From: Bacteroidota bacterium
GTDB lineage: Bacteria; Bacteroidota; Bacteroidia; Flavobacteriales; Schleiferiaceae
Length of the DNA: 64,000 nt
Assembly (NCBI GenBank): GCA_024742495.1
Contig: JANSYJ010000002.1
Location: forward strand, 124,001 to 188,000
Reading direction: 5' to 3'
The translations under genes were made by a program, and so were the position numbers. The notes under the pieces were generated by a model. That model searched no databases, was not told the DNA's origin, and worked only from the letters and a program-made list of their open reading frames with translations. Below are positions 17,521-27,000 of the stretch, piece by piece. Numbering within the stretch: the stretch's first letter is position 1; each line of letters opens with the position of its first letter.

Positions 17521-18765
17521 TTAAACGATTGTTTCTTCTAAATTTTTTCCGGCTTCATTCATCTTAGCGCTTACAAAAGGGATGTGCTTGCCAGTAATGA
17601 GCATATTCCAATAAATCCATTTAAAGGCCATCTTACCCATGTGGTTCATCCGACTTTCCTTCAGTAAATTAAGAGGGCCAATTCCAGGTATGGGGAAGGT
17701 TCCGCTTACTGGTTGATGGGTGTAGTTAAAGTCTATGAGCAAGGCTTTGCCATGCCCGGTTTCTACAAAGCAATTGGCATGACCATCAAACCTAGAGCTA
17801 AGGGTTTTGCCATTTATAAAGCGCAAAACATTTTCCAGTAGGATTTCTCCTTCAAAGTGGGCAACAGATCCAGCTTTACTGGCGGGGATATTGGTGGCAT
17901 CGCCAATTACAAAAATGTTCTCTTTTACTTTACTCTGTAAGGTTGCCTTATCGGTAGGGATAAAGTTTAGTTCATCACCAAAGCCACTGCGCTCTACAAA
18001 TTCAGCTCCCTTATTGGTGGGAACAGTAACCAATAGGTCGTAGCTCACTTCCTTACCCTCATAGTCAAGTATTTTTTTAGCTTCACCATCGAGGCTCATG
18101 ATGTTGAAATTGGGTACTACCTCAATATTCTTTTCCTCTAATAAATGACCGAGATGAGCACTAGCCACAGGCTTGGTAAAAGCTCCATCCATGGGAGTTA
18201 TAAAGGATATCTTCACTTTATCGCGCATTCCTCTTTCTTCGAAATAGGCATCGGCCAAAAAGGCAAATTCTAGAGGAGCCACCGGACATTTGATGGGCAT
18301 TTCGGCAATATGCACCGCTAGGTGTCCCCCTTCCCAATTTTTAAGTTTTTCATGCAATTTTACAGCTCCTTCAAGGCTGTAGAAGTCGAAAACACTTTGA
18401 TGCCAATGAGGCCCGAGCATTCCATCAATTTCTTCCGGTGCGATGTCGGTGCCCGTTGCGACTACCAATACATCATAAGGCAATACGCTGCCGTCCTCCA
18501 GGTGCACTCGATCATTGTCGGCATCCACCTTTACAATGCTTTCTTGGTATAATACAGCACGTTCGGGAATGAACTTTTCAATGGGCTTGATGATATCCTC
18601 TTCGTTATAAACACCAAAAGGAACAAACAAATAGCCAGGTTGGTAGTGATGAACTTTTCGTTGATCCACCACGGTGATGCGCCATTCTTCATTAAGCTTT
18701 TGAGCAAGGTGATTGCTCATTAGGGTGCCTGCCGTTCCTGCGCCTAAGATTACTATATCTTTCAT
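17521..18765 (-). CDS. sqr: Sulfide:quinone oxidoreductase-type FAD enzyme
   Basis: A 414-residue FAD-dependent oxidoreductase. The N-terminus has the dinucleotide fold VILGAGTAGTLMSNHLA, then VHHYQPGYLFVPFG and VLVVATGTDIAP. IKCPVAPLEFAFL supplies a redox cysteine (C160), ENIFVIGDATNIPASKAGSVAH binds FAD, and the tail MNHMGKMAFKWIYWNMLITGKHIPF is the amphipathic membrane-binding end expected for these enzymes. It oxidises sulfide and passes electrons to quinone, producing sulfane sulfur. The following carrier genes (TusE/DsrC and DsrE types) fit the handling of that product. It is the first gene of the operon; 119 bp separate it from the M48 gene upstream. Confidence 0.88.
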   Translation of the reverse strand: MKDIVILGAGTAGTLMSNHLAQKLNEEWRITVVDQRKVHHYQPGYLFVPFGVYNEEDIIKPIEKFIPERAVLYQESIVKVDADNDRVHLEDGSVLPYDVLVVATGTDIAPEEIDGMLGPHWHQSVFDFYSLEGAVKLHEKLKNWEGGHLAVHIAEMPIKCPVAPLEFAFLADAYFEERGMRDKVKISFITPMDGAFTKPVASAHLGHLLEEKNIEVVPNFNIMSLDGEAKKILDYEGKEVSYDLLVTVPTNKGAEFVERSGFGDELNFIPTDKATLQSKVKENIFVIGDATNIPASKAGSVAHFEGEILLENVLRFINGKTLSSRFDGHANCFVETGHGKALLIDFNYTHQPVSGTFPIPGIGPLNLLKESRMNHMGKMAFKWIYWNMLITGKHIPFVSAKMNEAGKNLEETIV

Positions 18766-18883
18766 GATCTGTGGTCTTTAATTCGAGATTAAAGGTCACA
18801 CAACAGGCATTCTTAAAATATGATAAAAGTTAGACTTTGGTCTTATGTGACATAGGTCGCAAAGGGTATTCTTGGTGATGAAA

Positions 18884-21004
18884 TTAAGGTGAAGCTAAAG
18901 CCGGACTGTTCTTTTTGCGTTCCTCTTGTGCCAGCTTTAATTTTGAGGGGTCTATAAAGCTTGTTTGAAACCTTAGAAGTTCTGACTTCGCTAAACTTTC
19001 TTTCTCGGGAAGAATAAGCTGCAGGTAAACTTGCAGACTTCCTATTAATAAGCTGAGTTTTTCATCATCATATTTTTTCCCTTCAAAATAAATGGCATTG
19101 GAATTCAGAAAATCCTCTAAAAGCTTTTTCCCTTCTGCGCTTAAAAGGGAGCTTAGGTTTTCGTCTAAAAGATCTGCCTTTAAGGCTATTCGTAGCTTTT
19201 TATCATGAGCTTCCAATTCCTTGAAATTCTTTCGAATAGTTTCAAAGGGCGTTTCCTCTTGAGTGAAGCTCAGTCGATCAATATATTCCGCTGCGAAGTG
19301 CAATTCATTTTCAGACAAATAGATTCGGCTTGAACGCCATGCCTTAAGGTGTTCGAGGTAATTCTTTTCTTGATTTCGATTAAGAGCCTCCCGATAGAAA
19401 TAGTGAAATATGGCTTTATCATGTAACACCGCTTTTTCCGCTAAATCTTCAATTTCATTTTTAAGTGGTTGCGCAATCTCACCTACATGGAGGGCTTTGT
19501 AGTTTTTGTCTTGATATTTAAAGCGTCGAACCTCAAAGTTTTTAGAAGCAATAGATTGTAAAACACTTAGATCTTGCTCGAGGCCTAATAACTTTAGTGT
19601 TTCCCAACGCCTCTCATTGGTGAATAGGGATTCGAAGGCAGGCTGCTCCTGATTATTGGAAAGCAGTTCATCCTCTACAGGTAATTCTCGAGGTTCCCAA
19701 AAATCATAGTAGTCATTGTAAACCGCATGATACCTTCTTTGACGATAATAGCCTTCAAAGTTTTCGGCGAAAAAATCTTCGGTGATTTTATCCTTGGCGC
19801 CTAAGTCATATTGAAGTGTTGGTAGCCAAGCATCGCAAAGTTGGGTTTCAATTTCAATGGTGTTTTCAAATAATTGGGTCGCTGGTTCAAATTCCGGACT
19901 GGGGAAATCTTCTGCACGAAAGAAGCGATTTAGGCTTTCAACCCGTTCCTTTTCTGTTGGATGGCTAGACCAATCTTCGTAAAACTGTAATCGGCTTTTT
20001 ATTTCATCATTTTCATGTTCTGATTTAATGATGGCCCATCCTTGAATATGGTTTAAACCATTTTCGGCAATCAGAAATTTCTGTACCTGCCTTTGGTTTA
20101 GATAGACATTGGCAGGTTCCCTTAAATTCCCTTTTCCAGAATTGTAAAATCCGAGGCAGAGGTCAATGCAGCTTTGAATGAAGTGGGAGCGAATTAAAGA
20201 ATAGCGTTGTCCTTCTGGACCATAAATACTTCCTGCGACAGCATCAGCATGAAATTCCATTTGCCTAGACAGGCTTAGGTACTTTTGATTGACGATTTTG
20301 AATATGTGGCGCAGGGTGGACTCCATAATTTCTACAATGCCCTTGCCTATATTCTCAGCAATAGAGATAAGACTGCTTATTCCTTCTTTCTCATTTTGCT
20401 GATGCTGACCAAAAAGTAAGGCCCCTAAAACTTGATTAACTTGATAGGTGTAGCTCCCCAGAACCATAGACCCTTGTGAAAAATGACCGAATTCATGAGC
20501 CAAGATAAATTTCAATTCTGTGGCATTGACGCCATTAACTAGCCCCCAGCCAATTTTTAAGTTTTTTCGACTTGGCCAAAAAAGACTCCAAAAGTTTGAG
20601 TTGAATTGAACTGAGGCATTTACATCAGGTGTGATAAAAACCTTTTTTGGCATCCGCGTACCAACCTTAGAAGTGATCTCCCTTAATAAAGCGAAAAATT
20701 TTGCCTGTTCGGATTCCGTGATTTCTATCTCAACAGTTTTCTCCTCTACCTTCTCCCGGTTAATAAAGCTAAAGAGGTATTTTAAGATGACTAAACCCAT
20801 AGCCCCAACTGATATAGCTAATATCACGGTTATATAATTCAGCTTTAATATCATTAGGCTTAATGCGGCATATCCAAGACCTAGGGTTAAGGAAATTGTG
20901 AAAAGAATCATTAACAAGTAAATGACAATGAAGCCTATTATGCTGAGCGCAGAACCAAGGCTTTTTTTGCGAAGTTCGAGTTCGAAGGTTTTTAATTGAC
21001 TCAT
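18884..21004 (-). CDS. M48-family zinc metallopeptidase, membrane-bound
   Basis: A 706-residue protein. Two or three transmembrane helices (about 18-45 and 48-82) precede an M48 peptidase domain with HEFGHFSQG at 170-178; H170 and H174 bind zinc and E171 is catalytic. QMEFHADAVAG gives the third ligand. The long second half (about 330-706) is helical and charged, and I cannot assign it. Related proteins act in membrane protein quality control (HtpX/Oma1 branch) or in other roles. The start at 21004 is chosen as the first ATG that keeps a short cytoplasmic N-terminus (MSQLKTFELELRKK); an upstream extension to 21058 lacks support. Confidence 0.85.
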   Translation of the reverse strand: MSQLKTFELELRKKSLGSALSIIGFIVIYLLMILFTISLTLGLGYAALSLMILKLNYITVILAISVGAMGLVILKYLFSFINREKVEEKTVEIEITESEQAKFFALLREITSKVGTRMPKKVFITPDVNASVQFNSNFWSLFWPSRKNLKIGWGLVNGVNATELKFILAHEFGHFSQGSMVLGSYTYQVNQVLGALLFGQHQQNEKEGISSLISIAENIGKGIVEIMESTLRHIFKIVNQKYLSLSRQMEFHADAVAGSIYGPEGQRYSLIRSHFIQSCIDLCLGFYNSGKGNLREPANVYLNQRQVQKFLIAENGLNHIQGWAIIKSEHENDEIKSRLQFYEDWSSHPTEKERVESLNRFFRAEDFPSPEFEPATQLFENTIEIETQLCDAWLPTLQYDLGAKDKITEDFFAENFEGYYRQRRYHAVYNDYYDFWEPRELPVEDELLSNNQEQPAFESLFTNERRWETLKLLGLEQDLSVLQSIASKNFEVRRFKYQDKNYKALHVGEIAQPLKNEIEDLAEKAVLHDKAIFHYFYREALNRNQEKNYLEHLKAWRSSRIYLSENELHFAAEYIDRLSFTQEETPFETIRKNFKELEAHDKKLRIALKADLLDENLSSLLSAEGKKLLEDFLNSNAIYFEGKKYDDEKLSLLIGSLQVYLQLILPEKESLAKSELLRFQTSFIDPSKLKLAQEERKKNSPALASP

Positions 21005-21288
21005 GGGAAGGTGAATAGTTGATGTCTTTGAGACGAAAAAATTAAGGCTTTTAAACAAAGGATAAAGTGCAAACAGCTTCGGTGTATCGGTCCTTAGTGT
21101 TTCGGTTGGTACTAATATACCGCGCTGCAGAGTGCTGCACCACTTGGTAATGGGGCATAAATCGACCGTACAATGGATTAAAATTCAAAAAACCAAAGGG
21201 TAGGAGATGCGAGCAGATATTTGGAATGTGTCCCCCCAAATAAGTATCGAGAAAGATCATAGCTTAGGTTTAAGCCATGAAAATAATA

Positions 21289-22317
21289 CTATTCCTTTAA
21301 GTCTCCAATAAGCTTGCAGGTCCTTTTAATTTGATCCATGCTTACATCGTGATGAGTGACAAAACGTTGTTTGCCTTGGCCCATGTCTATATGAAGCACA
21401 CCCGCATCGCCAAGCTGTTTATTGAAAGCCTCAATATTGCGATCTTCCTTTAAATTGAAGATTAGAATATTCGTCTCCACCGTTTCGATGGGCTTGGTCC
21501 AACCGCTCTGTTCCAAGGCATCGGCGAGCATTTTGGCCTTTTCATGATCTTCTGCCAAGCGCTCGATATGATGATCCAGAGCATAAATGCCAGCGGCAGC
21601 GAGATAACCCGCTTGGCGCATTGCCCCGCCTAATTTTTTACGAATAAATCGGGCGTGATGAATAAAATCTTTTGATCCTAGTAATAGACTGCCCACGGGA
21701 CAACCAAGTCCCTTACTTAAGCAAATAGAGATGGAGTCGAAGCGCTGCCCAAAATCGGCGGCACTTTGATTTTTAGCCACTAAGGCATTCCATAGGCGTG
21801 CTCCATCTAGGTGGAGGGCCAAGCCTTTCGCCGCTGTGATTTCCCGAATGGCGTCTATGCTATTCAGGTTGTAACAGGCGCCACCGCCTTTATTGGTGGT
21901 ATTCTCTAGGACTACCAATCGACTTTGGGCCGCATGATGATCTAAAGGATTTTGAAGAGCCGCCGCTACTGTTTCAGCCTCAAGCATACCTTTTGGTCCG
22001 GCTAAAGGACGAACTTGGCAGGAGCTGTTAAAGGCGATACCACCGCCTTCATAATTATATACATGGGAATACTCGTGGCAGATCACTTCTTGCCCGGGAA
22101 CGGTATGCGCTTTAATGGCAATTTGATTGGTCATAGTGCCACTAGGGCAAAATACGGCCGCTTCCATGCCAAATAATTCTGCGGCTTTTCTTTCTAAGGC
22201 ATTTATGCTAGGGTCTTCCCCAAAAACATCGTCACCAACTTCCGCTGCCCACATAGCCTTTTGCATTTCTGGTAAAGGCCGGGTAAAAGTGTCGCTACGT
22301 AAATCGATCATCTGCAT
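21289..22317 (-). CDS. ltaE: Low-specificity L-threonine aldolase (GntG-type PLP enzyme)
   Basis: A 342-residue PLP enzyme that splits L-threonine or L-allo-threonine into glycine and acetaldehyde. It starts MQMIDLRSDTFTRPLPEM, and the family marks follow: VGDDVFGEDPSINALE, FCPSGTMTNQIAIKAH, HLDGARLWNA and the lysine motif SICLSKGLGCPVGSLL, where K binds PLP. Length is normal. Its 5' end overlaps the membrane-protein gene upstream by 23 bp, so the two are probably in one transcript with the PorV/PorQ-like gene. The second ATG two codons later is equally possible. Confidence 0.92.
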   Translation of the reverse strand: MQMIDLRSDTFTRPLPEMQKAMWAAEVGDDVFGEDPSINALERKAAELFGMEAAVFCPSGTMTNQIAIKAHTVPGQEVICHEYSHVYNYEGGGIAFNSSCQVRPLAGPKGMLEAETVAAALQNPLDHHAAQSRLVVLENTTNKGGGACYNLNSIDAIREITAAKGLALHLDGARLWNALVAKNQSAADFGQRFDSISICLSKGLGCPVGSLLLGSKDFIHHARFIRKKLGGAMRQAGYLAAAGIYALDHHIERLAEDHEKAKMLADALEQSGWTKPIETVETNILIFNLKEDRNIEAFNKQLGDAGVLHIDMGQGKQRFVTHHDVSMDQIKRTCKLIGDLKE

Positions 22318-23014
22318 TATGTTTGGGTAATAACTTTCTAACGAGAGCAAATAAAAGTAGGAAGAAGGCTAGAAAAAGACTTAAGCGCGCAATAAATTGA
22401 TCTATAGCTAAAAGCTGGAAATCTTCATGCGATGGGGCGATGAGGCTAAAGCTTGAGTCTCCATTTAGGCACAGTATTAGGGGTAGCCCCGCAATTATAA
22501 GTATTAGTCCAAAGAGAAGTTTCGGAAAAGCTTGTCCAGATTTTACTTTTAAAATTAGAAAGCTAATTAGTAAGGCTAGCAGCAACAATTGAAAGCTAGC
22601 GCCCAAAAAACCTGCTTCCATCAACCAGGGCTGCCAAAAATCATTTTGATAAAGAGACTCACTTAAAAATAAGCTAAGATTTTTAGGCCAAGCGGTATAA
22701 AAGGGCAAAGCTTCGGCGCTAAGCAATAAAAACAAAAAGGCCAAGAAAGCCCTTTGTTGCCCCCAGAGTTTACGTGCAAAAATAAAGCAGGTCCAGGCGA
22801 TGCCGTTAGCCAGGGCCCATTGTCCATCCGTTGCCAAGGAAGCAGAGAGCAAGCCAAAGAGGCCGAGGCTGAGGTGAAGGGGGCTGGAGTCTTCCTCACT
22901 ACTTAATAGAGCTGGAACCCAAGCAAAGGCAAGCAGCGCAGCGAAGAAGTTAAATTTTATTCCTAAATAAAAGCAAAGGGCACTTAAGCCAAAGTAGAGG
23001 ATTTGTTTTCCCAT
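22295..23014 (-). CDS. Hypothetical polytopic membrane protein
   Basis: A 239-residue, strongly hydrophobic protein with about six predicted helices (for example YFGLSALCFYLGIKFNFFAALLAF, LLLLALLISFLIL and LFLAFFLLLFALV). It contains an EALPFYTAWPKNLSLFLSESLYQ loop reminiscent of lipoprotein N-acyltransferase-type periplasmic loops, but no catalytic residues are recognised, so no function is claimed. Its start abuts the stop of the PorV/PorQ-family gene and its end overlaps the aldolase start, so it sits inside a three-gene cluster. Confidence 0.6.
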   Translation of the reverse strand: MGKQILYFGLSALCFYLGIKFNFFAALLAFAWVPALLSSEEDSSPLHLSLGLFGLLSASLATDGQWALANGIAWTCFIFARKLWGQQRAFLAFLFLLLSAEALPFYTAWPKNLSLFLSESLYQNDFWQPWLMEAGFLGASFQLLLLALLISFLILKVKSGQAFPKLLFGLILIIAGLPLILCLNGDSSFSLIAPSHEDFQLLAIDQFIARLSLFLAFFLLLFALVRKLLPKHNADDRFT

Positions 23015-24081
23015 TAAGACCTTTTAAAGGTCTCAAAGTTAAAGCGCAAGGAGAAGATATTCGAATATAAGGTGCCCGAAGCGCTGCCAATATTGGTTAA
23101 AGCATAATCAATATGAATTCCTTTATAGGCGAAACCTAGTCCTAGATTGGGTTGTAGGCTAAAATATTCGCTGCCGTCGAAATTCTGAAGTTTAGATACA
23201 TTGCCTGCTCCTGCCCTTAAGAACACGAAGTTTCGATAGCCAACTTCCAAACCTAAATTGGGATTAATATTTACGATTTCCGATCCAACTAAAACATTTT
23301 GCTCCCCTCCGAAGCTAAAGTCGGCCATCATTTCAGCGTGCAAACTGTACTTTTTATTGAGCTGAAAAGTTCTTCCAGCGCCAATTAACAGTCGAGGAAT
23401 GGTAAGTTCTAAATTTTCGGTAGGCAAGTCATTAGGGGTGAGGTCGAAAATAGGGCCAAATTCCTCCTCCCGTATGGTCCAAGCATTAAAGGTGGTTGTT
23501 ACATCCCTTAAGGTAGCGCCCAAGAGCCAATTGCCTTTTTGGTATTGAATTCCGGCATCAAAGCCGAAGCCAATTGAATTGGCGAATTTTCCAATTTGGC
23601 GGTAAATGATTTTAAAACTGCCTCCGTAGGATAGTCCCTCAATATTTTTGGAGCGGCGGGCATAAGATCCAATTAAGGCATAATCTGCAGCCGAGAAACG
23701 TTCAATTCGGTCATAGTCAACATTTCCATCTTGATCAATGAGGTCGGTAGTATTTAAAATGTCATCAACTCCAAATCGCATAAAAGCCACTCCACCAGAG
23801 CTATACTCATCAATGGGCAGGGCAAAAGCGGCATAGTCGTATTGAGCAATACTCGCAAAGTACTCCGCGTGCATTGAAGCTAATTGCCAAGAATTTCGAA
23901 TTTGTGCAAGGCCGGCAGGGTTCCAATAGGTGGAGTTCACGTCGTTACTGGAGGCGATTACCGCATTAGACATGGCCATGGCCCGAGCATCCACACCGAT
24001 CTCTAAAAAGGCATTGGAGTATTTCCGACCTTGGGCAAAGGCGAGAATCGGCAGGATTAAAAAAAGAATAGTTTTCTTCAA
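23014..24081 (-). CDS. PorV/PorQ-family outer-membrane beta-barrel (T9SS-associated)
   Basis: A secreted beta-barrel of 355 residues starting TTG-Lys-Lys with signal MKKTILFLILPILAFAQ; a longer TTG start at 24099 is also open. Family marks are GRKYSNAFLEIGVDARAMAMSNAVIASSNDVNSTYWNPAGLA, the conserved PorV/PorQ opening, followed by alternating barrel strands and a final SLRFNFETF. PorV and PorQ proteins serve the type IX system, PorV as a shuttle for cargo, and the several T9SS-tagged proteins in this window would use that machinery. Which member this is cannot be fixed by eye. The gene is divergent from pssA with a short shared promoter region (TAACTTTA at 24121-24128 faces pssA). Confidence 0.8.
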   Translation of the reverse strand: MKKTILFLILPILAFAQGRKYSNAFLEIGVDARAMAMSNAVIASSNDVNSTYWNPAGLAQIRNSWQLASMHAEYFASIAQYDYAAFALPIDEYSSGGVAFMRFGVDDILNTTDLIDQDGNVDYDRIERFSAADYALIGSYARRSKNIEGLSYGGSFKIIYRQIGKFANSIGFGFDAGIQYQKGNWLLGATLRDVTTTFNAWTIREEEFGPIFDLTPNDLPTENLELTIPRLLIGAGRTFQLNKKYSLHAEMMADFSFGGEQNVLVGSEIVNINPNLGLEVGYRNFVFLRAGAGNVSKLQNFDGSEYFSLQPNLGLGFAYKGIHIDYALTNIGSASGTLYSNIFSLRFNFETFKRS

Positions 24082-24150
24082 GGGAATTCTTTGTGGCAAA
24101 TAAATAAATTTCCTCCTTCATAACTTTAGCGAATAGCTAATATTGCGCAT

Positions 24151-24861
24151 ATGTTTAAAAGGAACTTACCAAATATGCTAACCCTCGCTAATTTAAGCTG
24201 CGGGATTTTGGCAATTATAGCTCTTTTCGGAGGGCGAATGGAATTAATATGGTGGCTTTTTGGGGCCTCATTGATTTTTGATTTATTAGATGGATTAGTT
24301 GCTCGGGCCCTTGGCGTTCACTCTGAGCTCGGTTTGCAATTGGATTCACTGGCCGACATGGTCAGTTTTGGCTTAGCTCCGGGAATAGCGCTCTTTATGA
24401 CTTTTCAGAAAGCTGGAAATGGCGCCGAGCCCTTGCCCGAGTTTTTACCTTATATCGCCATTTTGGTAACGCTTTTTTCGGCGCTGCGATTAGCTAAGTT
24501 TAATATCGATGATCGTCAGGCCGACTATTTTATTGGACTGCCAACGCCAGCAAATGCCGTTTTAATTTACGGTTTATGCATCTGGGCCTTTAGCACCGAA
24601 AATGCTACTACCGAAGCCATTTTACTTCATCCCTTCTTTTTAACTGCCTTAACGGTAGTTAGTTCACTCTTGCTTGTGGCCGAGCTTCCGCTGATGTCAT
24701 TCAAGGTAAAAGCATTTACATGGAAGGGGAATCGCAGTAGAATTTTGTTTGCGGTATTGATTATCGCGCTTTTTACAATTTTCCGCTTTCGGGCATTAGC
24801 CTTTATTATACCTTTGTACCTTCTAATTTCACTCTTATTTAAGCCCAATAAAGGCGCCTAA
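24151..24861 (+). CDS. pssA: CDP-diacylglycerol-serine O-phosphatidyltransferase
   Basis: A 236-residue inner-membrane enzyme that makes phosphatidylserine, the precursor of phosphatidylethanolamine. The CDP-alcohol motif D-G-x2-A-R-x8-G-x3-D-x3-D is exact, with D47, G48, A51, R52, G61, D65 and D69. MFKRNLPNMLTLANLSCGILA is the typical PssA start, and six or more helices follow. Length is usual. purS follows 10 bp later; this pairing has no obvious metabolic link. Confidence 0.93.
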   Translation: MFKRNLPNMLTLANLSCGILAIIALFGGRMELIWWLFGASLIFDLLDGLVARALGVHSELGLQLDSLADMVSFGLAPGIALFMTFQKAGNGAEPLPEFLPYIAILVTLFSALRLAKFNIDDRQADYFIGLPTPANAVLIYGLCIWAFSTENATTEAILLHPFFLTALTVVSSLLLVAELPLMSFKVKAFTWKGNRSRILFAVLIIALFTIFRFRALAFIIPLYLLISLLFKPNKGA

Positions 24862-24871
24862 GCATCGTACT

Positions 24872-25126
24872 ATGAAGTTTAAAGCGGAAATCAACATCAT
24901 GCCACATAAGGCTTTACTAGATCCACAAGGTAAAGCGGTTAGTAACAGTATGAAGAACATTGGCTTGGCCGAAATTGATGGTGTTCGAATCGGTAAACAC
25001 ATCCACTTGGAAGTTGAAGCGGAATCTGAAGCAACGGCTAAAGCGAAAGTTGATGAAGCTTGCAAAAAGCTTTTAATCAACCCGATTACTGAGGCTTATG
25101 AGTTTGAGATAGCACCATTTTCTTAG
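24872..25126 (+). CDS. purS: Phosphoribosylformylglycinamidine synthase subunit PurS
   Basis: An 84-residue protein with the PurS pattern: MKFKAEINIMPHKALLDPQGKAV, then IDGVRIGKHIHLEVEAESEATAKAKVDEACKKLLINP. It bridges PurQ and PurL in the split FGAM synthetase of purine synthesis. purL and purQ are not adjacent, so the complex is encoded at scattered loci, or purL is of the long form with PurS as a spare; that cannot be decided here. It is 10 bp after pssA. Confidence 0.9.
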   Translation: MKFKAEINIMPHKALLDPQGKAVSNSMKNIGLAEIDGVRIGKHIHLEVEAESEATAKAKVDEACKKLLINPITEAYEFEIAPFS

Positions 25127-25184
25127 GGAGCGCCGGCAAAATCAATTTCCTCAACGGTCTTAGGCTGGAGGATTAAGAGCTTTA

Positions 25185-25880
25185 TTAAAGGCTGTTTAAA
25201 GCTAAACGAAAGCCAAGGTCATCAATTTTAAAGGCCTTTGGATGACTACGTCTACGAGTTGTTGCCATCGCATTTCGAGCCTCATCGTTCCAGCCACCAC
25301 CACGAAATACCCGGTAAGATCCATATTTTTCTTGGTCATAGATGTCATGGCACCACTCCCAAACATTTCCGATCATGTCGTAAAGCCCCCAAGCATTGGG
25401 TTCTTTTAGTCCTACTTCCCAAGTTTGCTTTTGAGAATTGTCTTTATACCAAGCGATTTTGGATAAGCTATCATAGCGAGGGCCTTTTACACCGGCCTGG
25501 CAAGCATATTGCCATTCTGCTTCAGTTGGCAGACGAAAGCCTTTGGCACCTTCAATAAGGGAAACTATATCGGTAGACGGATCAATTTGATAGGCCTTTT
25601 CCTTCCCAAGGACCTCCGATAATGCATTACAATATTGAACACTTTCGAGCCAAGAGACACCCTCTACAGGTCTCTTAGGGCTCTTGAAGGTAGATGGATT
25701 ATTAGCAATGATTTTTTGATAGAGATCCTGACTTAAAGCGTATTTACTAAGCGCAAAAGGCTTTATAGTAGCGCTCCAATTTTCTTTAGTGCGGTCATCT
25801 CGCATTTGCACGCTCCCGCCGGGAATTGCCACGAAAAACTCTTTTTCGATGTCCTTTAGTGAGGTTTTGTTTATTTCCAT
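25185..25880 (-). CDS. SUMF1/formylglycine-generating-enzyme-like protein, cytoplasmic
   Basis: A 231-residue protein with the SUMF1 (C-type lectin-like) fold: VAIPGGSVQMRDD, VEGVSWLESVQYCNALS, GFRLPTEAEWQYACQAG, GNVWEWCHDIYD and the end RVFRGGGWNDEARNAMATTRRRSHP with LGFRLAL. No signal peptide is seen, unusual for the many lipoprotein versions in Bacteroidota. The paired cysteines of true formylglycine-generating enzymes are not obvious, so it is more likely a binding or regulatory member. A TTG extension to 25898 exists; the ATG at 25880 is preferred. It ends 58 bp from the convergent purS gene. Confidence 0.85.
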   Translation of the reverse strand: MEINKTSLKDIEKEFFVAIPGGSVQMRDDRTKENWSATIKPFALSKYALSQDLYQKIIANNPSTFKSPKRPVEGVSWLESVQYCNALSEVLGKEKAYQIDPSTDIVSLIEGAKGFRLPTEAEWQYACQAGVKGPRYDSLSKIAWYKDNSQKQTWEVGLKEPNAWGLYDMIGNVWEWCHDIYDQEKYGSYRVFRGGGWNDEARNAMATTRRRSHPKAFKIDDLGFRLALNSL

Positions 25881-26042
25881 TTTTTTGACCTTTTTCAAGA
25901 AGTGGGCTAAGTTTCAACTTTCTTATGGATTTGCTACTTGCTTTCAATAGTTCGTTTTTTCACCAATATCTATATGCTGGAAAAAGACTTCCTAAGTACA
26001 GTTCCCGCTATTTAGCTATAAATAATGCCCTAACTTGCTCCC

Positions 26043-26621
26043 ATGAATTTTTTAGCTCATTTGGCATTAAGCGGGAATGATGAGGAATTACGGATAGGCA
26101 ATGCCATCGCGGATTTTACCCGTAAAAAATTCTATTCAAATTTCCCGGAAGGGGTTCAGAAGGGTATTTATCTTCATCATTTTATCGATGACTATACCGA
26201 TCAACATCCGCTGGTAAGGCAGATGCTAGAAGTTTGGCGGCCAATGCAGGGCAAATATGCTGCTGTGGTGAACGATATTATCATGGATCATTTCCTAGCC
26301 CTTGATTTTAAAGAATATCATCAGCAAGGCTTGGAAGATTTTGCCAGCAATGCTTATGCTTCTTTTCGGAGACATTGGGAGCTACTGCCCCCAAAAGCCC
26401 AAAATACCTTTCACTATATGGAAAACGGTAATTGGCTGCTGAACTATCAATACCAAATTGGTATGGAAAGGAGTTTAGCGGGTATGTCGCGCCGCGCGAA
26501 AAATGAGAACCGCATGGCAGAAGCAGTTGTGCAGTTAAATCGCGATAAGCAATTCTTCAAGGAATGTTTCGATGGCTTTTATCCTGAATTAATGGAAGTC
26601 ACCGCAAAGCAAATTCGCTAA
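26043..26621 (+). CDS. Acyl carrier protein phosphodiesterase family (AcpH-like)
   Basis: A 192-residue protein with the AcpH/DUF479 pattern: MNFLAHLALSGNDEELRIGNAIADF, then QKGIYLHHFIDDYTDQHPLVRQ, AAVVNDIIMDHFLA and a late GNWLLNYQYQIGMERSLAGMSRR. The histidine and aspartate clusters (LHHFIDDYTD and NDIIMDHF) are the expected metal-binding residues of this HD-like enzyme, which removes the phosphopantetheine arm from acyl carrier protein. It stands alone, with a 477-bp stretch without a gene after it. Confidence 0.85.
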   Translation: MNFLAHLALSGNDEELRIGNAIADFTRKKFYSNFPEGVQKGIYLHHFIDDYTDQHPLVRQMLEVWRPMQGKYAAVVNDIIMDHFLALDFKEYHQQGLEDFASNAYASFRRHWELLPPKAQNTFHYMENGNWLLNYQYQIGMERSLAGMSRRAKNENRMAEAVVQLNRDKQFFKECFDGFYPELMEVTAKQIR

Positions 26622-27000
26622 GTGGGGCTAGCGTAAGTCGGGTGGCTTTTGAGCGGTTTTTAAAATCCGTTTTCAAATGCGGCAATCTGATTAATCCATT
26701 TCCTCCATGGAAACTAATCGGAAAAAGAAGATTTGTTTTTAGCTACAACCCGACTATTTATCAGTCAATTGGCAATTTTTTATATGCTTGAAAAATCAGA
26801 TAAGGTTAATGCACCTAACATTTAGTTCGAAGAGATCATTGATAAGTTTTCTTGCTCCGTGAAAGTTCTAAACCTATCGTGCTTTTTCACCCTAAAATTG
26901 ACTAGAAAGAAGCATGCCCGTTTAACCCCATATTGTTCTTGTAAAGGCCTAAACTACTTGCGCTAAAGTCCGATTTTTCCGCTGAGGCATCTGCACCAGC
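26622..27000. other. Intergenic stretch without a convincing gene
   Basis: No open frame with gene-like features is seen on either strand between the ACP phosphodiesterase gene and the fumC terminator. It holds an inverted pair AGTCGGGT (26636-26643) / ACCCGACT (26748-26755) 104 bases apart, of unknown meaning. Confidence 0.6.

Noticed and set aside
18766-18883. Fnr/Crp-like site before the sulfide:quinone oxidoreductase gene
   Set aside because: Only isolated GTGACA-type half words are seen; no paired half-sites with the right spacing.
21051-21260. Minus-strand open frame of 69 codons upstream of the M48 gene
   Set aside because: No family pattern, no signal or membrane segment, and it overlaps the possible longer M48 start; looks like a chance frame.
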